NCBI RefSeq assembly: GCF_024053505.1
Contig: NZ_JAMXQS010000011.1
Coordinates: 1-54,913 of the forward strand
Length of the DNA: 54,913 nucleotides
Source: Mesorhizobium liriopis
GTDB lineage: Bacteria > Pseudomonadota > Alphaproteobacteria > Rhizobiales > Rhizobiaceae
Reading direction: 5' to 3'
The position numbers and the translations under genes were made by a program. A model generated the notes under the pieces. The model was given only the letters and a program-made list of their open reading frames with translations. It ran no database searches and was not told the origin of the DNA. Shown here piece by piece: positions 35,516 through 45,131 of this stretch (positions within the stretch are counted from its first letter, which is position 1; every line of letters starts with the position of its first letter).

Positions 35516-36934
35516 ATGCTAGAACGTGGCTCGTCCGCCGCTGCAGAATTTATGGATCGGCTTGGTGGGGCTGGCTTCCTGACGGATAATAGGGACACGG
35601 CTCCCTTTACTCGGGACTGGCTGAACAACTATGGCGCTCCTCCGCTCGGAGTGGCCCGGCCCGCAAGCACCGAAGATGTCGCAGCAACAGTCGGAATCGC
35701 GCAAACGCACGGGCTGGTGGTCGTGCCGCAAGGAGGCAATACCGGCTTGAACGGCGGCTCAGTATTGGGAGATGGCCAACAGGGCATTGTGCTCTCGCTC
35801 GGCCGAATGAATCGCATCCTATCCATCGATACGCTCGGCCTTACTGCCACGGTCGAAGCAGGTGTGGCGCTCGGAACCTTGCATGAGGTGCTGGCCGATC
35901 AAGGGTTGGGGTTCCCGCTTCACCTAGGTTCCGAAGGCTCGGCTCAGATCGGCGGTCTCGTCGCAACCAATGCAGGCGGCAGCCATGCCTTCCGCTTTGG
36001 AATGATGGGCGACCTGGTGCTCGGCCTCGAGGTCGTTCTGTCTGACGGCAGGGTTTGGAACGGCCTGCGCTCCCTCGTCAAGGACAACGCAGGCTATTCC
36101 CTGCGCCGCCTCTTCTGCGGCGCGGAAGGAACGCTCGGCATCGTCACGAAGGCGGTGCTGCGACTTCGGCCTGCGGAAAGGGCCCGCGCCACCGCACTGC
36201 TAGCCTTGGAAAGCTTGGAAGATGCCTTGGAAGTCGGCCAGCGGGTGCGAGGGGATGCAGGCGAAACGCTGGCGGCCCTTGAATTCTTTCCGGAAGCGGG
36301 GCTCGCTCTGGCGCTCAAGCACATTCCCGAGTTACGGCGTCCGTTCGAGACCCCCTATCCCTTCTATCTCCTAGCCGAGCTCGCCACGAGCGTCGAAGCA
36401 GCACCGGTGGATGCCGTGCTCGAAACGTGCCTCGGCCATGCGCTGGAGGCGGGGAGCGTAGGGGACGCGCTGATCGCTTCGAACGGCACGCAACGCACGG
36501 CCTTTTGGCGTCTGCGCGAAGAAATGCCCGAGGGACAAAGACTCGAAGGCCCGCAGCTGAAGCACGACGTGTCGGTGCCCGTATCATCTCTGCCCGCGTT
36601 CGTCGCGGAAGCGATCACTGCCGTGAACGCTGTTCTGCCTGGCGTATGCGTCAATCCCTTCGGTCATCTGCTTGATGGCAACGTGCACTTCAACCTTTCG
36701 CCGCCTCAGGGATGCTCAGGCTTCGAAGGACTGGAAAAGGGTCTCACCGAGGCCGTCTATGAGGCAACCACTCGACACCAAGGCTCGATCGCGGCAGAGC
36801 ATGGGCTAGGTCAAGCCAAGGTGGACCTTGCCGATCGCTTCCGCCCCACGGTCGAACGCGAACTCATGACCCGTATCAAGCTTGCGCTCGATCCCGATGG
36901 ACGCTTGAACCGAGGCAAAGTGGTGCGAGCTTAA
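35516..36934 (+). CDS. FAD-linked oxidase (GlcD / D-2-hydroxyacid dehydrogenase type)
   Basis: 472 residues from the ATG at 35516, which has AGAGGA 6 bases upstream; ATGs at 35492 and 35498 are too early. The FAD-binding part shows VVPQGGNTGLNGG and GSEGSAQIGGLVATNAGG. The cap domain ends with NPFGHLLDGNVHFN, and EHGLGQAK is near the C-terminus, as in glycolate, D-lactate and D-2-hydroxyglutarate dehydrogenases. It oxidises a 2-hydroxy acid. Divergent from the nucleoside operon and sharing its operators, it probably handles an acid formed from the sugar moiety. Confidence 0.92.
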   Translation: MLERGSSAAAEFMDRLGGAGFLTDNRDTAPFTRDWLNNYGAPPLGVARPASTEDVAATVGIAQTHGLVVVPQGGNTGLNGGSVLGDGQQGIVLSLGRMNRILSIDTLGLTATVEAGVALGTLHEVLADQGLGFPLHLGSEGSAQIGGLVATNAGGSHAFRFGMMGDLVLGLEVVLSDGRVWNGLRSLVKDNAGYSLRRLFCGAEGTLGIVTKAVLRLRPAERARATALLALESLEDALEVGQRVRGDAGETLAALEFFPEAGLALALKHIPELRRPFETPYPFYLLAELATSVEAAPVDAVLETCLGHALEAGSVGDALIASNGTQRTAFWRLREEMPEGQRLEGPQLKHDVSVPVSSLPAFVAEAITAVNAVLPGVCVNPFGHLLDGNVHFNLSPPQGCSGFEGLEKGLTEAVYEATTRHQGSIAAEHGLGQAKVDLADRFRPTVERELMTRIKLALDPDGRLNRGKVVRA

Positions 36935-37485
36935 AGACAGCGTCCGAGATCGCATCACCGACTTAAGCGAAAGGTAGATACTTTCGTTCGCCATTCTAAA
37001 GACCTCGCGCCCCCTAGCACGGGCATCCCACGACCAACATGTGGTGAAAAAGGCTTAGCGGGTGGTAGCGTATCTAACGAAGGAGGAAGTTTCGTTGCTG
37101 AATTGCATCCTTTGAGCAAACTGCAAACGGTGGTTTGCTGATTGCTCAACCGAGTCCAGTGACCTTCAACCATCAAAACGGCGCGCGGGCTTAGATTCTT
37201 GATCCGTCGCCTTTGGTTCTGTCCTGTCAGACAGTATGCCGAAAGTTGGCTGGCCGGTCATGGTGATAAAGCTCCGCGCCCTAGCGACTCCGTTTCAGCG
37301 AGCGTGCACCATCATCAACATTCCAAACTGCAGCTGGCTCAAGAACGACATAAGACCCGCTACTGATGAATATGAGGCTGGAATCTGAAATCGGAAACAC
37401 GCGGCATTGGCGAGCAGCGTTGGGCGTCTACTGGAGATGACCAACTGTAATGGGCTATCGAAGACGTAATTGTGGGGCGATTTTT
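36935..37485. other. 551-base intergenic region, nothing recognised
   Basis: Lies between the oxidase gene and the end of the mevalonate operon (convergent). No coding frame, RNA gene or T-tract terminator is apparent. Confidence 0.5.
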
Positions 37486-38358
37486 TCAGCGGTAAATTGC
37501 GTTGGCAGACGTTTGCAGCTGTCGGGCGAAGTCTTCCGCCACAGCAAGCCGGTCGAGATCCAACCCTAGGTCAAAGCCTCGACCGGTCAGGTGCTGAACC
37601 AAGAGGCCCGTCCGAAGATTCCCAGCGGCCCCGGGAGCATAAGGGCATCCGCCGAGCCCTCCGGCGGCGCTGTCGAAGATGCGAACACCAAGATCCAGAG
37701 CAACATCAACGTTCTCTAGCGCCACACCGCCGGTATCATGAAAGTGGCAGGCGATACTGTGCGCCGGTACGTCGGAAAGCACAGTTTGCAACATAGCCCG
37801 GACTCGCGCAGGCGTACCGCGGCCAAGTGTGTCAGCGACTGCGATCTCGTTGCAGCCGATCTGTCTCAACAGCCGCGCGATGGTCAAAACGGCATCCGGC
37901 GCAATCTCACCCTCGTAGGGACAATCAGTGGCGCAGGAGACATAGCCGCGAACCGGAAGGCCCGCTGCGTCTGCGAGCGCAAGAACAGGTACGAAGCGCT
38001 GGATGCTTTCTGCGATGGTGCAATTGGTGTTTCTCCGGGCGAAGGTTTCTGACGCGCTAGCAAAGACCGCTAGCGCCTGTGCGCCGGCTTGGATCGCAGC
38101 TTGCGCCCCTTTCTCGTTCGGGACGAGTGCGGAATAAAAGACGTCTGGCCGCTTAGGGATTCCGCGCATCACGGCATCATGGTCGGCCATCTGTGGTACC
38201 CACTTCGGCGAAACGAAAGCTGTTGCCTCAATACGGCGCAGCCCGGCCTGCGTCAGCTGTTCGATGAGCCGGAGCTTGCTTGGGGTATCAATCGCACCCT
38301 TCTCGTTTTGTAGCCCGTCACGCGGACCAACTTCCACGATATCAACGCGACCCGCCAC
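37486..38358 (-). CDS. mvaB: Hydroxymethylglutaryl-CoA lyase
   Basis: 290 residues, GTG start that overlaps the ATPase stop by one base (TAGTG). DRE-TIM metallolyase: VDIVEVGPRDGLQNE with catalytic Arg and Asp, SPKWVPQMADHD, GYVSCATDCPYEGE, metal-ligand CHFHDTGG, and the glycine loop GLGGCPYAPGAAGN with the active-site Cys, which is diagnostic. It splits HMG-CoA to acetyl-CoA and acetoacetate. Leucine breakdown also uses this enzyme, but no leucine genes lie near. The shared operon with HMG-CoA reductase points to mevalonate degradation. Confidence 0.96.
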   Translation of the reverse strand: MAGRVDIVEVGPRDGLQNEKGAIDTPSKLRLIEQLTQAGLRRIEATAFVSPKWVPQMADHDAVMRGIPKRPDVFYSALVPNEKGAQAAIQAGAQALAVFASASETFARRNTNCTIAESIQRFVPVLALADAAGLPVRGYVSCATDCPYEGEIAPDAVLTIARLLRQIGCNEIAVADTLGRGTPARVRAMLQTVLSDVPAHSIACHFHDTGGVALENVDVALDLGVRIFDSAAGGLGGCPYAPGAAGNLRTGLLVQHLTGRGFDLGLDLDRLAVAEDFARQLQTSANAIYR

Positions 38359-39857
38359 TAATGCACCGCCGCGTACATGATCTTTTCTTCCGTGGCCTCC
38401 TCGATCGCCATCTCCTCTACGATCCGGCCCTGTCGCGCCACCAAGACTCGATCCGAGATCGCCAGGATTTCCGGTAGGTAGGACGAGATCACCACCACTG
38501 CCGCGCCAGCTTCGGCAAGTTTCTGGATGATGTCGTGGATTTCCGAGATGGCGCCTACATCCACGCCACGTGTCGGTTCGTCGAAAATCACGAGCTGCGG
38601 AGCCTGAATCAGACTCTTGGCTATGACAACCTTCTGCTGGTTACCGCCGGAAAGCTCGACTACCTTCGCACTGGAGCGGATCGTGCGTATGTTCAGGCGC
38701 TCGATCCAGCCTGCCGCTTCGCGGCGTACTTGCGACATAGAGATCACGGAAGCTGGATTGCTACCCTTGGCGATCCGGCCGAAAAAGATGTTCTCTGCAA
38801 TGCCCATTGTGTCGAAGATGCCGTCGAGCTTGCGGTCCTCCGTGATGTAGGCAATGCCATGATTGACGGCTTTGCGCGGTACGCTGAAACGCACGTTCCT
38901 GCCATTGAGCTTCACACGTCCGCCATGAAAGAAGTCGCGTTTCAGGACACCGGCTGCGATCTTCATCATCTCTGTACGCCCAGCCCCCACCAAGCCAAAC
39001 ATGCCAGTGACCTGGCCGGAAAATACCGACAGTGTGGCGCTTCGCACTGCCCGTCCCATGGACACGTTTTCCAGTGCCAGCACCTTGGTTCCGGGCGGGC
39101 GGCCCTTGCGTAGCGCGGTTTGGCCGTAAAGCTCCTCCTTCAACTGCCGGCCGACCATAGCTTGGACGATGCGGTCGCGCGTAAAGTTCGAGCTTTGGTC
39201 GGTTGCCACTAAAGCACCATCTCGCAAGATGCTGATCCGGTCAGCAACCTCCAAGGCTTCTTCCAACGCATGGCTGATGAAGATCACAGAATGTCCCTCA
39301 GCCTTGAGACGTTCCATCAAAGCAAAGAAATGCTGTTTTTCCTCCGGCGTCAGCGTCGCCGTGGGCTCGTCGAAGATGAAGATCCGCGCATTGTGCTGCA
39401 CAGCGCGGGCGATCTCCACCATCTGCTTCTTGGCGGCCCCAAGCGAGGACACAAGAGCGGTCGGGTCGACATGGAAGCTCAGGCGCTGCAATTGCTGCTG
39501 CGCTTTGATGTTGATGCCCCGAAGTCGGTTGAAGAAGTTCTCTTGACTGAGGAACAGGTTTTGCGCCACCGTCATCGACGGAACGAGGTTGGTTTCCTGG
39601 AAAACCATCGCCACGCCATGGGCTAGCGCATCAGCCGGTGAGGCGAAGCTACGCAGCTTACCTTCCACAATCATGTCACCCGAACTCAGAGGATACAGGC
39701 CGGCTAGAACCTTGGTCAGCGTCGACTTGCCTGCGCCATTCTCGCCGAGCAGCGCGTGGACCTCCCCGCGCATAAGGGTGAAGTTCACGTCGCGAAACGC
39801 AGGAACGTCGCGGAATAGCTTAGTGGCGTTCCGGAACTCCACGATGACATCGCTCAA
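38358..39857 (-). CDS. Ribose-type ABC transporter ATPase of the mevalonate operon
   Basis: 499 residues, ATG overlapping the propeller stop (ATGA). NBD1: Walker A GENGAGKST, Walker B IFIFDEPTATLTP, signature weak (LGAAKKQ). NBD2: LVGAGRTEM in place of Walker A, signature LSGGNQQKVVIAK, Walker B VIFDEPTRGVD. This is the RbsA/CUT2 arrangement. It is the only ATPase of the operon and should serve both permease subunits. Confidence 0.94.
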   Translation of the reverse strand: MSDVIVEFRNATKLFRDVPAFRDVNFTLMRGEVHALLGENGAGKSTLTKVLAGLYPLSSGDMIVEGKLRSFASPADALAHGVAMVFQETNLVPSMTVAQNLFLSQENFFNRLRGINIKAQQQLQRLSFHVDPTALVSSLGAAKKQMVEIARAVQHNARIFIFDEPTATLTPEEKQHFFALMERLKAEGHSVIFISHALEEALEVADRISILRDGALVATDQSSNFTRDRIVQAMVGRQLKEELYGQTALRKGRPPGTKVLALENVSMGRAVRSATLSVFSGQVTGMFGLVGAGRTEMMKIAAGVLKRDFFHGGRVKLNGRNVRFSVPRKAVNHGIAYITEDRKLDGIFDTMGIAENIFFGRIAKGSNPASVISMSQVRREAAGWIERLNIRTIRSSAKVVELSGGNQQKVVIAKSLIQAPQLVIFDEPTRGVDVGAISEIHDIIQKLAEAGAAVVVISSYLPEILAISDRVLVARQGRIVEEMAIEEATEEKIMYAAVH

Positions 39858-40942
39858 GACCTGTTCTCCACCGGGAAGCGGAGTACGGCACCGGTGCCGC
39901 GCGCAGCCGCATAGACGAAGCTACCGCGTTCCGCGATTGAGGTGACGCCGTGAATGGCGCCGTCTGCTCTGGAATGGTAACTCGCCACCGCATGGAGCGC
40001 AGCATTCAGCCGCAGTACTAACCCATAGCTGCGCGACGGTGCCCACGGCTTCAAAATGCCCATCTGGCGCACAGAGCCAGATTGGAGAGGCTGATCGTCG
40101 TTAAGGTGATCAGCGAAGTCCGGCCCGATCCAGCTTGAAGGTGGGATTGTTGCCATCATCTCTGCGCGATAATCGTCTTCGCGCAAGATCATCTCCGTCA
40201 GTTGTCGGCGCGGCGCAAAGCAGGCTAGCCAGTATCCCCCACTGGCGGCGGGAGCTAAGCGGGCGGGATAAGCCGGCAGTTCCTCCAACCTAGCCTCCAG
40301 TCTTGCGCCGGACGCGGCTGCAATGGCAACCAGCCGGTGCTTCCAGCTCTCTGCAACCAGGATTTCCCCGTTGGGAGAAAGCGCCAAGCCATAGGGGAAG
40401 GCGAGCCCGTTGCTCAAAACACGCGGCGCGGTCGATGCGGCTAGGTCGAGGCTCAGCACCGCGCCCGTTTTGCCGTGGCTCATCAGGTCACGCTTCCAAT
40501 CCGACCAAGGATGGCGATGCGAACCGATTGTGACGAGAAGTTCGGTCTCGCCGCGGAACCCGAGGGAGGTGATGCAGCCATTCGCGTTACCAAGGTCGTG
40601 AGGCGTCCAAGCACCACCGGCGTCGACCAGAACGCCTTCTCTTTCTATACCGACGGCAATGATGCCGGCAGGCGAGGCGGCCAAGGCCGTGATCGGGTGT
40701 TCGAAGCGCCGAATGGGGATCACACAGCCCCCGTTTGGGTCGATCCGGTAGAGCGTGTCGCCGCCACTGCAGAGGAAACCATTCTCGACTGCAACGAGGT
40801 TATCCGCACTGGGCAAGTCGACTATCCGTTCGGCTTCGTCCAAACGGTTGTTCGGCTTGAGCGGGCCATCGAGCGGCGGGATGCTCAGGGAATCGTCATC
40901 GGAGCGGCTGAATAAGGAAGCCAACGCGTTCCAAATCGACAT
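39854..40942 (-). CDS. SMP-30/strictosidine-synthase-like beta-propeller, metal site lost
   Basis: 362 residues, start overlapping the fused-permease stop by one base (TGATG). The repeats match those of the propeller domain in the neighbouring fusion: LPSADNLVAVENGFL, GLAFPYGLALSPNGEILVAESWKHR, LPAYPARLAPAASGGYWLA. At the three positions that hold calcium in SMP-30 lactonases (Glu, Asn, Asp), it has Ala, Tyr and Ala. It has no signal peptide. It is therefore probably not a lactonase; it may be a regulatory or structural partner of the active copy. Confidence 0.85.
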   Translation of the reverse strand: MSIWNALASLFSRSDDDSLSIPPLDGPLKPNNRLDEAERIVDLPSADNLVAVENGFLCSGGDTLYRIDPNGGCVIPIRRFEHPITALAASPAGIIAVGIEREGVLVDAGGAWTPHDLGNANGCITSLGFRGETELLVTIGSHRHPWSDWKRDLMSHGKTGAVLSLDLAASTAPRVLSNGLAFPYGLALSPNGEILVAESWKHRLVAIAAASGARLEARLEELPAYPARLAPAASGGYWLACFAPRRQLTEMILREDDYRAEMMATIPPSSWIGPDFADHLNDDQPLQSGSVRQMGILKPWAPSRSYGLVLRLNAALHAVASYHSRADGAIHGVTSIAERGSFVYAAARGTGAVLRFPVENRS

Positions 40943-43053
40943 CAGACCTGACCCCAGTACTCTTGACTGGAAGTCCAGGCAGAGTCGGCATCACACAGCT
41001 TCACGCGGCCGATGCGATTGTTTGAAACGCCACCGAGGTACAGATAGCCTTTATGCTCGCAAGTGGAGGTGACGGAAGGGTGGTTCCTGCCGGCAAGATC
41101 CCAAAGGACATCAAGAACCTCACCGGTTTCGGAGAGGCGAACGACGCAGCCTCGGTTGACGTTGGGAAACAGCCATTCATCAGACGCAATGCGTTTAGCC
41201 ATCCGCCTACGGAAGGCCGGCTTGCGCATTGCAAGGTCGAAAGTTGCTGTGCGGAGGCCAAGCAGCGCGACCCAGTAGGTCCCATTGGAGCCGCGATTGA
41301 TATTGTCGGGGTAGCCCTGCAGGTTGTCGATAAAGATTTCCCTTTGTCCCTTGTTCGGCCCATCGAACCAGTAGCGCGAGATGCGGCAGGCCCAAGTCTC
41401 GGCGAACAACAGCGACTGTCCGTCGCGACACATCGTGACCCCATTGGGAAAGATCAGGCCTCGCAGCACCGTGCGCGTTTGCCCGGTACGCGGGTCATGG
41501 CAGATCAGGCGCCCGTTGCCGCGCCCTTCCAGAGCATCGGTCACCCAGTCCGAAAGCTCGTAGCGTATGGTGGCTTCACTGAAGAAGATCCGACCGTCTC
41601 GGGCAATGTCGAGATCGTCTGGCAAACGGAGCCGCGAATCGTCGATCACGGAAAGCCAGCTGCGGTTGGTCTCATCGGTAACGCGGCTGACGGTCCCCTG
41701 TGGGTCCACGCGGTAGACTCCCATGCCGCCAACGCAAGCTAGGAGATCACCATTGCGGGCAAAGGCAAGACCTAGCGGATGGCCGCCGATACGGGCGAAA
41801 ACCTCGCTTCGCGTGTAGTCTGGCGCGAAGAACCGGACGATCGTGCCGTGCCGAGTGCCGGTATAGAGATGATCGGCGGCATCCAAAACGACATCCTCTG
41901 GCCCTTCCACGGCTCCCAGACCGATCAGTTCGCTTTCGCCAAGCCGGTCGTTGGGCGCAAACTGCGCCTGATGACGTTCGGCCCGAGACGGCAGTGCTAG
42001 GTAGGTTGGCGAGACATAGACTTTGCTCAGGATCTTGGCCCGGTTCTTCACCCATTTGGCGTCAAACAGCACGGCCAGGATCAGGATCAGTCCGAGCACC
42101 AACTGGTTCACGGAGCCGGGTGTGGACATGCGGATCAGGCCATTGGTCAGAATGAGCACCAAGACTGCGCCGACGATCGCATTGCCAACGGAGCCTCGAC
42201 CGCCGCCAAGCGACACGCCCCCGAGTACAACTGCGGTCAGAACTGCAATCTCCATCCCTATCCCGGTATCCGCCCCCGTGCTGCCCAAGCGTGCGGAAAA
42301 CAGGAAGGCTGCGGTCCCGGTAAGAAGGCCAGACGTGACGTAGGCAAGGCACACAGTTCGCTTCACGTCTATGCCCGCGTTGTAGGCCGACTTACGCGCA
42401 CCGCCGACCGCGCGTAGGCGCCAGCCCGGGCGCAATCGTGACAAGGTGATGTGGATTGCAACGGCAATCACGACGAAAGCGATGAAGGATACAGGAAGGC
42501 CGTAGAAGGCGCCGAAGCCAAGATAGTCCCAAGCCGGTGAATCCGGCGTGTTCCCAACAATCGCGCTAGCCAGCCGTGGAAAGATAATATCGTAGAGGGC
42601 GCGATAGATCACCAGCGTGACGAGTGTGGTGATAAAGGCGCGCAGGCGAAGATAACCGATCAGGACGCCGTTCAGGAGGCCGCAAAGCAGTCCTGCGCCA
42701 AGTGCTAAAGCGAGCGAAACTGCGACCGGCAGGCCGAGTACATTCATACCAACAAGCGAGGCCAAGACGCACAGGGCAAACGTTGATCCCACTGACAGGT
42801 CGATACCGCCAGACATGATTACGATCGTTAGTGCGAGTGCGACCAAGCCGAACTCCGCCAGCTGCCGCGACAGGTCCGCCATGTAGGCTATGTTGACCAT
42901 GCCGGGCACCAGGACCGCCATGGTGACGAGCACCACGATGAGCGCGGCAAAAGGGATCGCACTGTCGATCCAGCTCTTAGACAGGACTTCTCCGACCAGA
43001 CGGCCGGAGAAATACCTGTGTCGAAACTGGATTAGCTTATCGCTATTGGCCAT
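40942..43053 (-). CDS. ABC permease fused to an SMP-30/strictosidine-synthase-like beta-propeller
   Basis: 703 residues. Residues about 25-335 are a complete ribose-type (BPD_transp_2) permease: MSGGIDLSVGSTFALCVL, ATPase-contact loop RAVGGARKSAYNAGIDVKR, and GGVSLGGGRGSVGNAIVGAV. A linker of about 40 residues leads to a propeller (about 375-700) with GPEDVVLDAADHLYTG, GLIFPNGVTMCRDGQSLLFAETW and GYPDNINRGSNGTYWVALLG. The calcium ligands Glu, Asn and Asp of the lactonase family are kept. RbsC-type permeases end in the cytoplasm, so the propeller is probably cytoplasmic. I infer import coupled to lactone opening. One frame with no internal stop, so not a sequencing join. Confidence 0.93.
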   Translation of the reverse strand: MANSDKLIQFRHRYFSGRLVGEVLSKSWIDSAIPFAALIVVLVTMAVLVPGMVNIAYMADLSRQLAEFGLVALALTIVIMSGGIDLSVGSTFALCVLASLVGMNVLGLPVAVSLALALGAGLLCGLLNGVLIGYLRLRAFITTLVTLVIYRALYDIIFPRLASAIVGNTPDSPAWDYLGFGAFYGLPVSFIAFVVIAVAIHITLSRLRPGWRLRAVGGARKSAYNAGIDVKRTVCLAYVTSGLLTGTAAFLFSARLGSTGADTGIGMEIAVLTAVVLGGVSLGGGRGSVGNAIVGAVLVLILTNGLIRMSTPGSVNQLVLGLILILAVLFDAKWVKNRAKILSKVYVSPTYLALPSRAERHQAQFAPNDRLGESELIGLGAVEGPEDVVLDAADHLYTGTRHGTIVRFFAPDYTRSEVFARIGGHPLGLAFARNGDLLACVGGMGVYRVDPQGTVSRVTDETNRSWLSVIDDSRLRLPDDLDIARDGRIFFSEATIRYELSDWVTDALEGRGNGRLICHDPRTGQTRTVLRGLIFPNGVTMCRDGQSLLFAETWACRISRYWFDGPNKGQREIFIDNLQGYPDNINRGSNGTYWVALLGLRTATFDLAMRKPAFRRRMAKRIASDEWLFPNVNRGCVVRLSETGEVLDVLWDLAGRNHPSVTSTCEHKGYLYLGGVSNNRIGRVKLCDADSAWTSSQEYWGQV

Positions 43054-43066
43054 GGCGAGCGCAGCC

Positions 43067-44083
43067 TTACTTCAGCTCGTCCAGCGTCCAACAGTTACGC
43101 TGATTAACGTTGTTTTTCGTGATCATAGTCAGCGGGTTGAAGTACATTGTCTGCACCTCACCTGCTGTTCCATCGGAAAGCAGTAGCCGCACGATCTCCT
43201 GGTTCAGAAGATCACCCTGCAGCGGCACATTGTAGCTGATGTAGAGGTTGAACAAACCGTTCTTGACGTTTTCGCATCCTACCTGATTGCCGCCGCCTGA
43301 GGTTACGAGGAACACTTGGTCGCTCTTGCCAGCCTCCTTGATTGCGGAGGCAGTACCAGTGTCTTGATTGTCCCAGATGCCGATGGCGCCGCACAGATCG
43401 CCATGCTGCTGCAGCACGGTTGACATGATTGAACGGGCCTTCTCAGGGTTGTACTCCGTTGCCTGCTGCGAAACGACTTGAATGTCCGGGTGCTCGTTTA
43501 AGACTTTGTAGATGCCATCCAGCTGGAAGACGTCAGAAGCGGCGGTTGGCACGCCGGTGTCAATCGCGACCTTTGTAGAGACGCCTTTGCCTGCATCGCA
43601 CTTCTCAACAATGGCCTCGGCAGCCTTGCGGCCGATCTCGGTCCAGTCGGCACCAACATAGGAATCGGTGGTGGTGTTCGACTCTAAGTTGATCTGAACA
43701 ATTTTAATGCCAGCTGCCTGCGCCTGCTTCAGGAGACGTGCATAGGACTGGATGTCCGGATTGTGGATCACCATTAGGTCTGGCTTTTCGGTGATCAGGG
43801 ACTGAATTGCTTTGGTACCTGCATCCGTGCTCCAAGCTGGGTCGCGGATGTCGAAGCTGTAGCCCAACCGGTCCGCCTGCTTGCGCATCTGCGCCGCCCA
43901 TCCTTCGGTGAGGTCGAAGCCCATGGACAAGGGTACGAACACCACTTTCTTGTCCTTCAACGAAGTATGAAACGCCGTACTGCGTGGGTTCTCAAGACCC
44001 TTGTCCTGTGCGCCGGCCACGGACAGACTGGCCGCTAGGGCCACTGCCGCGAGAAGTGCTTTCGTGAATAGTCCGCTCATCAT
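43067..44083 (-). CDS. Periplasmic substrate-binding protein of the mevalonate operon
   Basis: 338 residues, signal peptide ending near AGA-QDKG. It starts at one of two adjacent ATGs behind GGGAGGA. Type I periplasmic binding fold: VVFVPLSMGFDLTEGWAAQMRKQADRLGY, LMVIHNPDIQSYARLLKQAQAAGI, GIWDNQDTGTASAIKEAG. Ribose-binding-protein-like, but the sugar-binding aromatic pattern is not recognisable. The ligand is likely a small hydroxy acid or lactone (inference from the operon). Confidence 0.9.
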   Translation of the reverse strand: MMSGLFTKALLAAVALAASLSVAGAQDKGLENPRSTAFHTSLKDKKVVFVPLSMGFDLTEGWAAQMRKQADRLGYSFDIRDPAWSTDAGTKAIQSLITEKPDLMVIHNPDIQSYARLLKQAQAAGIKIVQINLESNTTTDSYVGADWTEIGRKAAEAIVEKCDAGKGVSTKVAIDTGVPTAASDVFQLDGIYKVLNEHPDIQVVSQQATEYNPEKARSIMSTVLQQHGDLCGAIGIWDNQDTGTASAIKEAGKSDQVFLVTSGGGNQVGCENVKNGLFNLYISYNVPLQGDLLNQEIVRLLLSDGTAGEVQTMYFNPLTMITKNNVNQRNCWTLDELK

Positions 44084-44114
44084 TCCATCCTCCCAGAGTT
44101 GATGAAGCCGTTGG

Positions 44115-45131
44115 TCAAAGATCTCCCTGCTGCGACGTCTGCTCGTCGCGAGGGTTCACAAGAGAATCGACAACGATCGCCAAGAGCAGGACGACGCCCT
44201 TCACTAGGTTCTGGATCGTGTAGTCGATGTTCATGATGGTCATGCCGTTGAGCAGGATGCCAACAAATACGGTGCCCAGAATGACGTTGCGCACGCTGCC
44301 GTGCCCGCCGTTCAGGCCGATGCCTCCCAGAACTACTACGAGCAGGATGTCGTAGATCATGGTGGAGTTGAACAACCGCGCATTAATAGCTGCCGCCGAG
44401 GACGCTAAAATCAGCCCGGCAACATAGGCAATCAGGGCAGTTGACGCATATTGCGCCACGATCATCGGGCGGGTCGGCAGGCCGCTCACGCGCGCTGTGT
44501 TCGGGTTGTTTCCCATCGCATAGGTCATCCAGCCGAAGCGGGTTCGTCGCAGCACCAGTTGGACGACTACGCAAAGCAGAGCGAAGGCAACAACGGTGAC
44601 GGGGATCCCAAAGACGTTGCCTTGTCCAATCAGCCGGAACCATTCTGTGTCCGGTGGAACGTTCTGCATCTCGAGCGTGAAGAAAAAGGTTCGGCCGGTT
44701 CCATAGATGACAGAGCCTGCCGCCAGCGTGGCAAAGATGGGCGGCACTTCGCCGAACGCGATTAGTGTGCCGATCATAATTCCTGCCAGCATTGCAAAGC
44801 TAGCACCGATCAGCAGCGCTAGTTCGAACGGATAGCCAGCGCGCGTGATGACAAATGCCCATGACACGGACACCACCATCACTGCGATCATCGAGACGTC
44901 GATACCGCGGGCGATCACCACGAGGGCCATGCCGAGCGCTAGAATGCCGAGAATGGATACGCTGCGCACAAGGACGAGGAGGTTGCCGCTGCTGAGAAAA
45001 CTTGGGAGCAAGATGGAGAACGCCAGGAAGGCGACTACAGCTAATAAGAAGACAATGCCTTCCTGGCTCTGCAAGAGCCGTTCCCGAATAGTGGGGCCCC
45101 TAGCGCCAGTTTGCTGCTCCGCGGCACTCAT
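44115..45131 (-). CDS. Ribose-type ABC transporter permease of the mevalonate operon
   Basis: 338 residues, ATG overlapping the HMG-CoA reductase stop (ATGA). Pattern: [19 protein letters not shown], ATPase-contact loop [42 protein letters not shown]. It most likely pairs with the fused permease at 40942 to form a two-subunit channel. Confidence 0.93.
   Translation of the reverse strand: MSAAEQQTGARGPTIRERLLQSQEGIVFLLAVVAFLAFSILLPSFLSSGNLLVLVRSVSILGILALGMALVVIARGIDVSMIAVMVVSVSWAFVITRAGYPFELALLIGASFAMLAGIMIGTLIAFGEVPPIFATLAAGSVIYGTGRTFFFTLEMQNVPPDTEWFRLIGQGNVFGIPVTVVAFALLCVVVQLVLRRTRFGWMTYAMGNNPNTARVSGLPTRPMIVAQYASTALIAYVAGLILASSAAAINARLFNSTMIYDILLVVVLGGIGLNGGHGSVRNVILGTVFVGILLNGMTIMNIDYTIQNLVKGVVLLLAIVVDSLVNPRDEQTSQQGDL

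Noticed and set aside
38358-39857. HMG-CoA lyase as part of a leucine degradation cluster
   Set aside because: No isovaleryl-CoA dehydrogenase, methylcrotonyl-CoA carboxylase or related gene is present; the operon partner is HMG-CoA reductase.
40942-43053. Assembly or annotation join making the permease-propeller fusion
   Set aside because: The frame is uninterrupted for 703 codons with a natural linker, and the next gene overlaps its stop by one base.
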